Source: Microbulbifer sp. A4B17 | GTDB taxonomy: Bacteria > Pseudomonadota > Gammaproteobacteria > Pseudomonadales > Cellvibrionaceae | Length of the DNA stretch: 64,000 bases | Reading direction: 5' to 3' | Assembly: GCF_003076275.1 (NCBI RefSeq) | Contig: NZ_CP029064.1 | Coordinates: forward strand, 1,684,501 to 1,748,500 | Part shown: in pieces, positions 33,823 to 42,426 of the stretch | How the letters are laid out: every line of letters begins with the position of its first letter | Position numbering within the stretch: the first letter of the stretch is position 1 | Notes under the pieces: model-generated | Database searches by the model: none | What the model saw: only the letters and a program-made list of their open reading frames with translations | What the model was told of the DNA's origin: nothing | Position numbers and translations under genes: made by a program

Positions 33823-34608
33823 ATGTCCTGGTTAGGGGCGGGGTTAGGTGCTGGCTTTGGCTTTATGATTGGTGGTCCAATCGGTGCGGCATTAGGGGCC
33901 TGGATTGGCAGCTCATTTGGTTCCAGTTTGCAGCAGCGACTGGGAAAAGCTGCTTCGGCCCTGAGCAGGGATGGAGCTCAAACTATCTTTATCGTCACTC
34001 TGTTTTCGATGCTGGCGAAAATGGCTAAAGCTGATGGCTTGGTTTCTAAAGCGGAAGTGGAATTTATAGAAGGATTTATTCGAAATAACCTCCGTTTGGG
34101 AGCTGAAGAACGCAAGCATGCGATCCGAATATTTGAAAATGCCAAGACTGACAAGTACAGCATTTATGATTACGCAAAACAGTACCGCCAGTTGGTTCGC
34201 GATGAGTCAATGCGGGAGATGGTGTACCGCTTGTTATTTGCTGTTGCTTATGCCGATGGTGAATTACATAGCGCGGAAGAGGAAATATTAAGACGTATCA
34301 CTATCGATCTAGGGCTGCATGAATCCCTGTTTGCCGCAATGCAAAATGAGTTTGCCCATGGAGGCAGGAGTACAGCTGTAGCTCTTGAACAGCATTACGC
34401 GGTGTTGGGATGCACTCCAGAGACCAGTGATAAGGACCTTAAATTGGCATATCGAAGAAAGGCTGCAGAATATCACCCTGATAAAATCGCTTCAAAAGGC
34501 TTGCCTGAAGAATTTATGCGCCATGCCGATGACCAGATGAAAAGTATTACTGTCGCATATGAAGCGATAGTTGAGGCGCGAAAGCAGAGGGCGAAGGTTG
34601 TCAGTTAG
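33823..34608 (+). CDS. djlA: DjlA-type co-chaperone
   Basis: This 261-residue protein has an N-terminal Gly-rich membrane segment (LGAGFGFMIGGPIGAALGAW), a TerB-like helical domain (about 50-175; MLAKMAKADGLVSKAEVEFI and AVAYADGELHSAEEEIL with their acidic positions) and a C-terminal J domain (about 190-255) with YHPDK. It anchors to the inner membrane and stimulates DnaK from the cytoplasmic side. It is 37 bases upstream of a bolA gene. Confidence 0.93.
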   Translation: MSWLGAGLGAGFGFMIGGPIGAALGAWIGSSFGSSLQQRLGKAASALSRDGAQTIFIVTLFSMLAKMAKADGLVSKAEVEFIEGFIRNNLRLGAEERKHAIRIFENAKTDKYSIYDYAKQYRQLVRDESMREMVYRLLFAVAYADGELHSAEEEILRRITIDLGLHESLFAAMQNEFAHGGRSTAVALEQHYAVLGCTPETSDKDLKLAYRRKAAEYHPDKIASKGLPEEFMRHADDQMKSITVAYEAIVEARKQRAKVVS

Positions 34609-34645
34609 GTTTTCGTAATTTGCCTTTAATATAAGGAGTTAATAG

Positions 34646-34951
34646 ATGAGTCTTGTCGAGACAATAAAAGAAAAGTTGACAGTAGAATTTTCCCCTCAGC
34701 ATATTGAAGTGCAATGTGAAAGTCATATGCACAATGTGCCTGCAGGCGCTGAAATGCACTTTCGGGTCGTGTTAGTGAGTGAGGCTTTCAATTCGGCAAG
34801 AAAAGTTCAGCGTCACCAAAAAGTCTATGCGGCTTTGTCCGAGGAAATGGCCGGTCCCATACATGCTCTCGCGCTTCACACATACAGCCCTGAAGAGTGG
34901 GAAGGGCAGGCTCCTCAGAGCCCTGAGTGTCAGGGAGGCGGAAAAAAGTAG
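34646..34951 (+). CDS. bolA: BolA-family protein
   Basis: This 101-residue protein has VETIKEKLTVEFSPQHIEVQ, HFRVVLVSEAFNSARKVQRH with the invariant His used for iron-sulphur cluster binding with monothiol glutaredoxins, and ALALHTYSPEEW at the end. BolA proteins take part in Fe-S handling and stress morphology. AAGGAG at 34632-34637 gives a strong start. It is in line with djlA. Confidence 0.92.
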   Translation: MSLVETIKEKLTVEFSPQHIEVQCESHMHNVPAGAEMHFRVVLVSEAFNSARKVQRHQKVYAALSEEMAGPIHALALHTYSPEEWEGQAPQSPECQGGGKK

Positions 34952-35383
34952 TACTAAGCGCTTTATTTAGTGCGGTTCGGGTGGGCCCCAGCCTAGGGGT
35001 CTACGGTGATTTTCCTGCAAGCTATCTACCCAGAATTTTTCTGGTTTCTTTTTGTGCCATCTAAAGCTTAACGAGTCCCCTGATAGTTGTAATTCCGACA
35101 CTTCACTGGCGCTTCTCTTGGTTTATATTTTTAGATCTCTTCAGTCCACACTTGCACTAGCGATCACTAGAATTCCTAAAGGCGCCTATCCATTTTAAAA
35201 ATCACACTTTTAATGGAAAAATTAAATGCCAAGAAATGGTTTAAGTGCCAAAAAACAATAAATACTTTTTTATACGCCAACATTTGATTGTTTTATCTAC
35301 AGCTGTTACTTCGTGCGACTAGACTGACCATTGATTGGGCTGATTGCTGTTTGATCTGCTGAATATCAATGGAGTTACCACAA
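34952..35383. other. Intergenic stretch before the OmpW-like gene
   Basis: No gene seen. The right half is AT-rich (35200-35300), as expected for a regulated outer-membrane protein promoter, but I cannot fix -10 and -35 boxes with confidence. The ribosome site GGAG is at 35371-35374. Confidence 0.4.
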
Positions 35384-36232
35384 ATGAAGATGACGCGTAT
35401 TCTGATCCCCGTTATGACGCCCCTCGCCTTAGCAATCTCTAGTGTCGCTTCGGCAGGACCGGCTGGCTATGCCCCTCCCCCACCAAAAACCCAGGAGTTC
35501 AAGGTTCGAATTGGTGCGGCCTACATCTCACCCAATTCGGATAATGTCACGTTTGCTGACAGGTTCCTCTTGGGGGATGATGATTTTATTGATGATTGGG
35601 GTGCATTCCGCTCCAACGTCGATCCCAGTGATGAGTGGGGCTGGTTTATCAATGTAGAGTGGCGGGCCACTGACCACATGAGTGTATCCCTGAGTTACAC
35701 CCAGGGTGACCGTCACACAGGAGGAGACCGCAGACCCTGGTTGTATCGTTTTAATCGAGATTTTGAAGATAATTTTCGCCACGGTGACTTTCTCAGATGG
35801 AAGCCTCAAATTACGGCCGCCTATCTGAATTATTACCCTCTCGATCCCAGCTGTATGGTTCAGCCTTATATGGGAGTTGGTATTAACTACACCGACTTTA
35901 CCGATGAGCGCCTGAGAAATTGGGGTTGGTGGCGTGAGGTTGATGACATTGACATCTTCCGCCCCTGGGACCGTGGACGCGCAAATTTGAGCGACAACTG
36001 GGGTTACACATGGCAAATCGGGGTTGACTTTAACTTCGGTCACGATAGTAGCTGGCTGATTAACCTTGCAGCTATTTACTATGATGTTGATACCGATATT
36101 GAGGTTGATGCTTCCTGGTTTGATGTTGATAACGATAATTTCTTTTATCGTCACAGATTCGGTGGTGATTATGAATTTGACCCCTGGTCATTCAACATCG
36201 GTGTAGGCTACAAGTTTGATTTCCACTGGTAA
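35384..36232 (+). CDS. OmpW-like outer-membrane barrel with acidic aromatic loops
   Basis: A 282-residue protein from ATG 35384; ATG 35369 is alternative. Signal peptide about 1-25 (LALAISSVASA). KVRIGAAYISPNSDNVTF near the start, HMSVSLSYTQGD, PYMGVGINYTDF and WLINLAAIYYDVDTD are OmpW barrel strands, and the C-terminus YKFDFHW ends in an aromatic residue. OmpW proteins have about 210 residues; this one is longer because loops rich in Asp, Trp and Arg are inserted (DDWGAFRSN, WWREVDDIDIFRPWDRGR). OmpW forms a small channel for hydrophobic compounds. Confidence 0.82.
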   Translation: MKMTRILIPVMTPLALAISSVASAGPAGYAPPPPKTQEFKVRIGAAYISPNSDNVTFADRFLLGDDDFIDDWGAFRSNVDPSDEWGWFINVEWRATDHMSVSLSYTQGDRHTGGDRRPWLYRFNRDFEDNFRHGDFLRWKPQITAAYLNYYPLDPSCMVQPYMGVGINYTDFTDERLRNWGWWREVDDIDIFRPWDRGRANLSDNWGYTWQIGVDFNFGHDSSWLINLAAIYYDVDTDIEVDASWFDVDNDNFFYRHRFGGDYEFDPWSFNIGVGYKFDFHW

Positions 36233-36249
36233 TCAAGATGTAGTGAAGT

Positions 36250-36276
36250 AAAGGGCGCTTCGGCGTCCTTTTTTAA
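36250..36276 (+). terminator. Rho-independent terminator of the OmpW-like gene
   Basis: A 9-bp stem (36250-36258 with 36263-36271) has a TTCG tetraloop and a T-run. It lies 18 bases after the stop codon. Confidence 0.93.
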
Positions 36277-36436
36277 TTATGTAGCCCCTGAATAAGGCTG
36301 TAATATTTCTGCGAAGCTGCGTTTTGGTTATCTGTCTTGTATAAGCCAGAAGTGTCACAGAATTATTCAGTTGCTGCTTGATGTCAGGTGCAGATAGTTC
36401 GATAGATTCGGGAAGTTAGAGTTTTCCTATGGTTGA

Positions 36437-36679
36437 TTACAAATTACGTTTATATTGGTCGCAATTGTAATCTTTAAATTTTTCTTTCAATTTTTTAATC
36501 TTGCCTCTCCACTTCTCCATCTGCTCTCCTGAGCCACCATCTTTTCTCTTTTCATGAAGTTGCTCAATTTTGCTCTGCCACTTTTTACATTTCTTATAGG
36601 ATACATCCTGTTGTGCATATGATGTGTTGGCAGAGATAAGTGCAGCAGTAAGAGCGATAGTGAGACTTGTGGTTTTCAT
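36437..36679 (-). CDS. Small exported Lys-rich protein
   Basis: This 80-residue protein starts at ATG 36679; the frame upstream of it looks unrelated. Signal peptide MKTTSLTIALTAALISANTSYA. The mature part (about 58 residues) is very basic and helical (CKKWQSKIEQLHEKRKDGG, EKWRGKIKKLKEKFKDYNC) with one Cys at each end, so a disulphide may close a helical hairpin. Unknown function. Small secreted proteins of this shape are often narrow in distribution. Confidence 0.6.
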   Translation of the reverse strand: MKTTSLTIALTAALISANTSYAQQDVSYKKCKKWQSKIEQLHEKRKDGGSGEQMEKWRGKIKKLKEKFKDYNCDQYKRNL

Positions 36680-36987
36680 AATGATTATTCCAAGTGTTAC
36701 TAAATAAATAATCTCACCTTGCATGAATAAAGTAAATGTAATCGATTTTAAAAAGTTGAACCTGTTGATTTTTGGGGTGGTGATTAATTAAATAACTATA
36801 TTTTTTGTGAGCTGTTTAAGGGGGTTTATAGGGTACTGTAGTAGCGGGGTGAATGCGCTTTCATTAAATTTACTGGATGCAGTGATAAAGAGGCTGGTAA
36901 CTTGGTCGTTTATCTTTAGCGATACAAGAAGGCCCGATAAGCCACGGGCACTTCTTCTATCGGTTATTTATCAGTTAGACCAGGTAG

Positions 36988-38499
36988 TTATTGATTAGAG
37001 GGAAAGCTGAACTGAATGCCTTCCCTTACACCGCTAGCAGGCCAGCGCTGGGTAATGGTTTTGCGCTTTGTGTAAAAACGCACTGAATCGGGGCCGTAGG
37101 CGTGGAGGTCGCCAAACAGTGAACGCTTCCAGCCACCGAAACTGTGGTGTGCTACCGGTACCGGTAGAGGAACGTTGATACCGACCATTCCAACTTTAAT
37201 ATTGTCACTAAAATAGCGTGCGGCCTCTCCGTCGCGAGTAAATAGGCAGGTGCCGTTACCGTATTCATGAGCATCGATAATATCCATGGCTTCCTGCATA
37301 GTTTCGACACGCATCACACAGAGCACCGGGCCAAATATTTCCCCACTGTGAATCGACATTTCCGGAGTGACTCGATCGAACAGACAGGCGCCCAGGTAAT
37401 TACCATTTTCAAAACCGGAAACGGTTTGGTTGCGCCCATCTACAGCCAGCTCGGCACCCTCTTCGATACCAGCGGCAATATAATTCTCCACTTTTTGTAA
37501 GTGTTGCCGGGTTACCAGTGGCCCCATATCGCTTTGGCTGTCCATACCATCGCCGATTTTCAGATCAGCAATTTGTAGTTTGAGCTTCTCAACAAGGGCA
37601 TCGGCGGTTTCATTACCTACCGCTACAGCGACAGAGATGGCCATACAGCGTTCACCACAGGAACCATAAGCTGCGCCCATTAGAGCAGCGGCAGCGTTGT
37701 CCAGGTCGGCATCGGGCATGATGATCGCGTGGTTTTTGGCACCACCAAACGCTTGCACTCTTTTTCCATGGGCGGTGCCTGTGGTGTAGACATACTCTGC
37801 GATCGGAGTCGATCCCACAAAGCTCACCGCTTGGACACGTTTATCGGTGAGGAGTGTATCGACGGCCTCTTTACCGCCGTTAACTACATTTAGTACCCCT
37901 GTAGGGATGCCGGCTTCTATACCCAGCTCCGCGATAAACAGTGCGGAGGAGGGGGTGCGTTCGGAGGGTTTTAGTACAAAGGTATTGCCGCAGGCAATTG
38001 CCATGGGCCACATCCACAGAGGAACCATAGCGGGGAAATTAAAGGGGGTTATGCCGGCACAAACACCCAGCGGTTGGAATTCGCTCCAGGAGTCTATTGC
38101 CGGTCCGACATTTTTACTGTGTTCGCCCTTTAGCATTTCCGGAGTAGAGCAAACGTACTCGATATTCTCGATGCCCCGCTGTAATTCCCCCATCGCATCG
38201 TCGAGGACTTTGCCGTGTTCCAGGGTAATCAGCTCACAGATCTTTGCGGCGTTCTCCTGCAGCAGGTCTCGCAGGCGGTACATAATTCGTACTCGCTTGG
38301 CCGTCGGAAGGTTTCGCCAAGCGGGGAAGGCCGCTTCAGCTGCACTAATGGCCTCTTCAACAGTCGCTTTAGAGGCTAACGAAACCTGGGCGATCACTTC
38401 GTTGGTGGAGGGGTTGGTGACCTCTTGGAGTTCGGAGTTACCTGCGGCACCGGTGTCATTAACCATGTTGCCATTAATCAGGTGGCCGATTACTTTCAT
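36988..38499 (-). CDS. mmsA: Methylmalonate-semialdehyde dehydrogenase (CoA-acylating)
   Basis: This 503-residue aldehyde dehydrogenase has GVCAGITPFNFPAMVPLWMW at the coenzyme site, FVLKPSERTPSS, FVGSTPIAEYVY, and YGSCGERCMA with catalytic C285. GERCMAIS is the family signature that separates CoA-acylating MMSDH from other ALDHs. It turns methylmalonate or malonate semialdehyde into propionyl-CoA or acetyl-CoA in valine, thymine or inositol breakdown. It is a single gene here; no transaminase or acyl-CoA genes adjoin it. Confidence 0.95.
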   Translation of the reverse strand: MKVIGHLINGNMVNDTGAAGNSELQEVTNPSTNEVIAQVSLASKATVEEAISAAEAAFPAWRNLPTAKRVRIMYRLRDLLQENAAKICELITLEHGKVLDDAMGELQRGIENIEYVCSTPEMLKGEHSKNVGPAIDSWSEFQPLGVCAGITPFNFPAMVPLWMWPMAIACGNTFVLKPSERTPSSALFIAELGIEAGIPTGVLNVVNGGKEAVDTLLTDKRVQAVSFVGSTPIAEYVYTTGTAHGKRVQAFGGAKNHAIIMPDADLDNAAAALMGAAYGSCGERCMAISVAVAVGNETADALVEKLKLQIADLKIGDGMDSQSDMGPLVTRQHLQKVENYIAAGIEEGAELAVDGRNQTVSGFENGNYLGACLFDRVTPEMSIHSGEIFGPVLCVMRVETMQEAMDIIDAHEYGNGTCLFTRDGEAARYFSDNIKVGMVGINVPLPVPVAHHSFGGWKRSLFGDLHAYGPDSVRFYTKRKTITQRWPASGVREGIQFSFPSNQ

Positions 38500-38597
38500 A
38501 GTTCTCTCTCAGTCGGGTTTATCAATTATTGTTCTACTGCTTTATCCCTTTGTAACACAGCTCTGTGTTTTGGGGAAAAGCTCCCGACTGTTCGGAG

Positions 38598-40403
38598 TTA
38601 TTCGTGTTTGGGAAAATCCCTGAGAACCGCCAAAAATGCATCGCCGAAGCGTTCGAGCTTACTGTCTCCAACGCCGGAGACCGCTAATAGCTCGCTGCGT
38701 GTTTGTGGGTGGGCTTGTACCATACCGCGCAGGGTCGCATCGTGGAAGACGACATAAGGCGGCACACCCCGCTCTTCTGCCAACTGTTTGCGACAGTTGC
38801 GCAGGGCTTCCCAAAGCACCTGGTTTTCTGGGCTGAGATCATCCAGGCTGCGATTGTCACGGCTCTGCGAGCGCGCCGCTTTTGGGGGAAGCTTGCGCAG
38901 GCTGAGAGTTTCCTCCCGTCGCAGCAGCGGGCGACAAATTTCAGTGAGCCTCAGCCCCTGGAATTCTCCCTCGACCTCCAGGTAGCCGCGCACAATCAGC
39001 TGCCGCACGACTGCCCGCCATTCGGCTGCGCTCAGGTCTTTGCCGATGCCATGAGTGGAAAGCTGGTCGTGCTCGAACTTGCGGACTTTCTCGTTCTCGG
39101 AGCCGCGCAGTACATCGATCACGTGGCTAGCGCCAAAGCGCTGTCCGGTGCGATAGATACAGGAGAGTAGTTTTACCGCTGCCTCACTGGCATCCCAGGT
39201 GGCAGGCGGCTCCAGGCAGGTGTCACAGTTGCCGCAGGGTTTGTCCAGGGGTTCCGCAAAGTAGTCCAGCAGGGCCTGGCGGCGGCAGCTGGTGATCTCA
39301 CACAGCCCGAGCATGGCATTCAGGCGGCTGCGCTCCTGGCGCTTGTGCTCTTCGCTGCCCTCTGAGGACTCCACCATCTGGCCGATCTTTACCACATCCT
39401 CGAGACCATAGAGCAAAAGAGCAATTGAGGCACCGCCATCGCGGCCTGCACGGCCAGTTTCCTGGTAGTAGGCTTCGATACTCTTGGGCAGATCCAGGTG
39501 AACAACGAAACGCACATCTGGTTTATCGATCCCCATGCCAAATGCAATGGTGGCAACAACAATGACACCCTCTTCACGCAGGAAGCGGCGCTGGTGCTCG
39601 GCGCGGGTCTCGGTGGGTAGTCCGGCGTGATAGGGCAGGGCAGTGAAGCCCTGCTGGCTCAACCACTCCGCAGTGTTCTCCACTTTGGCTCGGGACAGGC
39701 AGTAAATAACCCCGGCGTTGCCCTGATGTCCGTTTTGTAAGAATTGCAGCAGTTGGCGGCGCTGGTTGTCCTTGGGCTCAATGCGGTACTGGATATTGGG
39801 GCGGTCGAAGCTGCTGACAAAGTGGCGGGCCTCTTCCAAGTCCAGGCGGCGAGCAATTTCTGCACGGGTGCGCTTGTCTGCTGTCGCTGTCAGGGCAATA
39901 CGGGGTACCCGGGGGAATTGCTCGTGCAGGCAGTTGAGTTGCAGATAGTCGGCGCGAAAGTCGTGCCCCCATTGGGAAACACAGTGGGCTTCATCAATGG
40001 CAAACAGCGACAGTTCCACCCGTTGCAGTAATGACAGGGTTCGTGGCTGTAGCAACCGCTCGGGGGCTAGATAGAGGAGATCCAGCTCACCGTGTAATAG
40101 CTGGCTTTCGATTGCCTGGATTTCGTCGTAGGCCACTGATGAATTCAAGTAAGCGGCGCGGATGCCGGCTTCCTGAAGAGCTTCTACCTGGTCCTGCATC
40201 AGGGCAATCAGGGGGGAGATTACAACTCCACACCCGGGGCGCGCCAGGGCGGGAATCTGGTAGCACAGGGATTTACCACCGCCGGTGGGCATTAATACCA
40301 GGGCATCATTGCCGGCTACCAGAGTGTCGATAACTGCTTTTTGAGGATCGCGGAAATCGGTATAGCCAAAAACGTGTTCGAGAATATGTTGTGGGGAATT
40401 CAT
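38598..40403 (-). CDS. recQ: ATP-dependent DNA helicase RecQ
   Basis: This 601-residue protein has Walker [20 protein letters not shown] in [17 protein letters not shown], motif [14 protein letters not shown], a zinc-binding RQC region ([22 protein letters not shown]), a winged helix and a C-terminal HRDC domain (about 525-600; [20 protein letters not shown]). The length is standard. RecQ unwinds 3'-5' in RecF-pathway repair. It is divergent from the small lipoprotein gene at 40557. Confidence 0.97.
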   Translation of the reverse strand: MNSPQHILEHVFGYTDFRDPQKAVIDTLVAGNDALVLMPTGGGKSLCYQIPALARPGCGVVISPLIALMQDQVEALQEAGIRAAYLNSSVAYDEIQAIESQLLHGELDLLYLAPERLLQPRTLSLLQRVELSLFAIDEAHCVSQWGHDFRADYLQLNCLHEQFPRVPRIALTATADKRTRAEIARRLDLEEARHFVSSFDRPNIQYRIEPKDNQRRQLLQFLQNGHQGNAGVIYCLSRAKVENTAEWLSQQGFTALPYHAGLPTETRAEHQRRFLREEGVIVVATIAFGMGIDKPDVRFVVHLDLPKSIEAYYQETGRAGRDGGASIALLLYGLEDVVKIGQMVESSEGSEEHKRQERSRLNAMLGLCEITSCRRQALLDYFAEPLDKPCGNCDTCLEPPATWDASEAAVKLLSCIYRTGQRFGASHVIDVLRGSENEKVRKFEHDQLSTHGIGKDLSAAEWRAVVRQLIVRGYLEVEGEFQGLRLTEICRPLLRREETLSLRKLPPKAARSQSRDNRSLDDLSPENQVLWEALRNCRKQLAEERGVPPYVVFHDATLRGMVQAHPQTRSELLAVSGVGDSKLERFGDAFLAVLRDFPKHE

Positions 40404-40556
40404 GGGCGGGGAGTATACCTTGTGGCTCGATCGTGCGTGGTATGTTTATTGATGAGTATGCCGCTGAAATTGAATGAAATTGACGGCTTTACGCTTGTGA
40501 CATATTTCGCGGGTTATAATCCTACGCCATCACAGCGGCAAGCTAAGGATAGGGCT

Positions 40557-40985
40557 ATGCGCACATTGATTTTGTCAACTGTGTTGTCGTTGACGGTTCC
40601 TGCCGGACTTCTGGGGTGCGCCTCCACCTCCCCACATAATCTGGTTCAATCTGTTGTTGCTGACACTCACCTGGGGTGGCAAACAGCACCGGAAAACCAA
40701 CTGGCATTTTCCCTGGCGACTGCATCGGGTGTTGCCCAGGTTGAGCTACAGCCTTTGCCGGAAGAGTTCACAGTGGTCACTCTCGAGTTACCCGGCATGC
40801 AAAAAGTTGAAAATATTCAGTGGGAAAATGAAGAAGGGAAATTCACCACGCTGTATGACGGCGAGGCGAGTTTGGAAGGCGTCAGCCTACAGAGCCGGGG
40901 GCACGGCTATCGCTTGCAGTTGCAGTTGTCTGCGATGGACTATCTCCGGGATGGGGGGGTGCTGACCGTTACGGATCAGCGTTAG
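40557..40985 (+). CDS. Small lipoprotein of unknown function
   Basis: This 142-residue protein starts at ATG 40557 with AAGGATAGGG upstream, rather than the far-upstream 40341. The signal LILSTVLSLTVPAGLLGCAS has a lipobox with the Cys to be lipidated. The mature part is one small beta domain (VAQVELQPLPEEFTVVTLEL, SLQSRGHGYRLQLQLSAM). The last 17 bases overlap the convergent cyclotransferase gene. No family recognised. Confidence 0.7.
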   Translation: MRTLILSTVLSLTVPAGLLGCASTSPHNLVQSVVADTHLGWQTAPENQLAFSLATASGVAQVELQPLPEEFTVVTLELPGMQKVENIQWENEEGKFTTLYDGEASLEGVSLQSRGHGYRLQLQLSAMDYLRDGGVLTVTDQR

Positions 40986-41781
40986 AAACTCTACTGGTAC
41001 GCTCAAAGCCCAGTCCAGCAGGGCGAATCAAATAGAGCTGTTTCCAGTACTTTCCAGTTACCCAGAGCCCATTTTTGGCTTTGTCCCAGGCGATCCCATT
41101 GGCCACGGTGTCAGGATGATTTCTGCCGGCCGGATTGAGAGCGCTGAGATCGATAATGCCGCGCACCTGGCCACTCTCTGGATCGATGGCAATAATCTGT
41201 TTTTCTTGCCATATATTTGCCCAAATCAGGCCCTGGGCAAATTCCAATTCATTGAGTCTGGACCAATTTTTACCTCCGCCTTGAACTTTGAGGTGTTGCA
41301 CTACCTCAAAAGTATCGGGATCGCGGAAAACCAGTTCGCCACTGCCATTACTCATAATCAGCTGCTGGCCATTACTGGTGAGGCCCCAGCCTTCGCCTCG
41401 ATAGTGCATGACCTTCAAATGTTGGAGCTTGTCTGCGTGGTAGACATGGACCTCTCCCGCCTTGTAGGTCAGCAGGTAAAGTTTATCGTTGAGAACTGTG
41501 AGCCCTTCGGCGAAACGATTCCTAGCAAGCCATTTGCGTCTTACTGGATTGGCCCCAGGGTCGGTATACTCGGCGAGCCAGGAGCGGCGGTAGCGACCAC
41601 TGCTCTCCCACCAGCGTTGACCATCGTAGAAAAGCCCCTGGGTGAAATGGTCCCCTCCACGCTGGCGCTCTTCCAGGATGGAAAAAGGGATTGTTTGGAG
41701 TTGTGTCTCTGCAGCTGCACTTTGTGGCCACGGGGCGTAAAGCAATAACAGTATCCAGCTGTTCACGAGAAGTCGGTTCAT
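40969..41781 (-). CDS. Glutaminyl-peptide cyclotransferase
   Basis: This 270-residue protein starts at ATG 41781. The frame continues upstream for 170 codons, but that part is antisense to the DUF502 gene. A signal peptide (LLVNSWILLLLYAPWPQSAA) is followed by a five-bladed beta-propeller of the bacterial/plant glutamine cyclotransferase type: HFTQGLFYDGQRWWESSGRY, NRFAEGLTVLNDKLYLLTYK, GWGLTSNGQQLIMSNGS, LNELEFAQGLIWANIWQ and TVANGIAWD. It should cyclise N-terminal Gln of exported proteins to pyroglutamate. Confidence 0.88.
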   Translation of the reverse strand: MNRLLVNSWILLLLYAPWPQSAAAETQLQTIPFSILEERQRGGDHFTQGLFYDGQRWWESSGRYRRSWLAEYTDPGANPVRRKWLARNRFAEGLTVLNDKLYLLTYKAGEVHVYHADKLQHLKVMHYRGEGWGLTSNGQQLIMSNGSGELVFRDPDTFEVVQHLKVQGGGKNWSRLNELEFAQGLIWANIWQEKQIIAIDPESGQVRGIIDLSALNPAGRNHPDTVANGIAWDKAKNGLWVTGKYWKQLYLIRPAGLGFERTSRVSNADP

Positions 41782-41790
41782 CAATAGCCT

Positions 41791-42426
41791 ATGACCAGAA
41801 TTAAAACTTTTATCACTTTGACGCTGCTGGGTGGACTCGCAGTGGTGCTGCCTATAGCTATCTTTGTCCTGCTGTTTCAGTGGCTGTTCGGTCAAGTTAG
41901 TGATCTTGTCGCTCCCGCTGTGGTGTGGCTTGAGGCGCATACAGAATTTAAGAATACCCTTGCCAGGCTCGTGGTGATAGCCCTGATTCTTGGTGGTTGT
42001 TTCGCGATTGGTTTGTTGGTGAAAACCAGTGTTGGCAGCTGGTTGCACCGCCATGTGGATCACTGGTTGGGACGCCTGGCGCCGGGTTACAGCACCATCA
42101 AAGATGTGGTGATCCAGTTTATTGGTGGCGGTGGTGAAGGTGTGCTTGCGGGGCCGGTAGCCAAGGTCCGCATTCACGGCATTGATAATCCGCTCACTGT
42201 CACCGCAATTGTCACTTCTCAACACCCCAATGGAGATATGACCGTCTATGTGCCCACAGCGCCGGTACCCACCTCCGGGTTTGTGTTTCATGTGCCGGCA
42301 GAGTGCGTAGAAATACTGCCCGGCGTGAGTGTTGAGGCGGCGATGAAGACGATCGTCGCCTGTGGTTCCGGCAGTGCCAACTTGCTGTCTTCAGAGAAGA
42401 AGGAGACTGGAGTCCCCTCTACTTGA
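41791..42426 (+). CDS. DUF502 membrane protein
   Basis: This 211-residue protein has two membrane helices (about 7-32 and 58-82), then a cytoplasmic or periplasmic beta domain with KDVVIQFIGGGGEGVLAGPV, SQHPNGDMTVYVPTAPVPTS and VEILPGVSVEAAMKTIVACG. These are the DUF502 signatures; the family function is unknown. Its ATG lies only 9 bases from the ATG of the divergent cyclotransferase gene, so neither gene has room for an ordinary leader outside the other. Confidence 0.88.
   Translation: MTRIKTFITLTLLGGLAVVLPIAIFVLLFQWLFGQVSDLVAPAVVWLEAHTEFKNTLARLVVIALILGGCFAIGLLVKTSVGSWLHRHVDHWLGRLAPGYSTIKDVVIQFIGGGGEGVLAGPVAKVRIHGIDNPLTVTAIVTSQHPNGDMTVYVPTAPVPTSGFVFHVPAECVEILPGVSVEAAMKTIVACGSGSANLLSSEKKETGVPST

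Noticed and set aside
41782..42291. N-terminal extension of the cyclotransferase frame
   Set aside because: It is antisense to the well-supported DUF502 gene and lacks a signal peptide. ATG 41781 starts a proper signal sequence.
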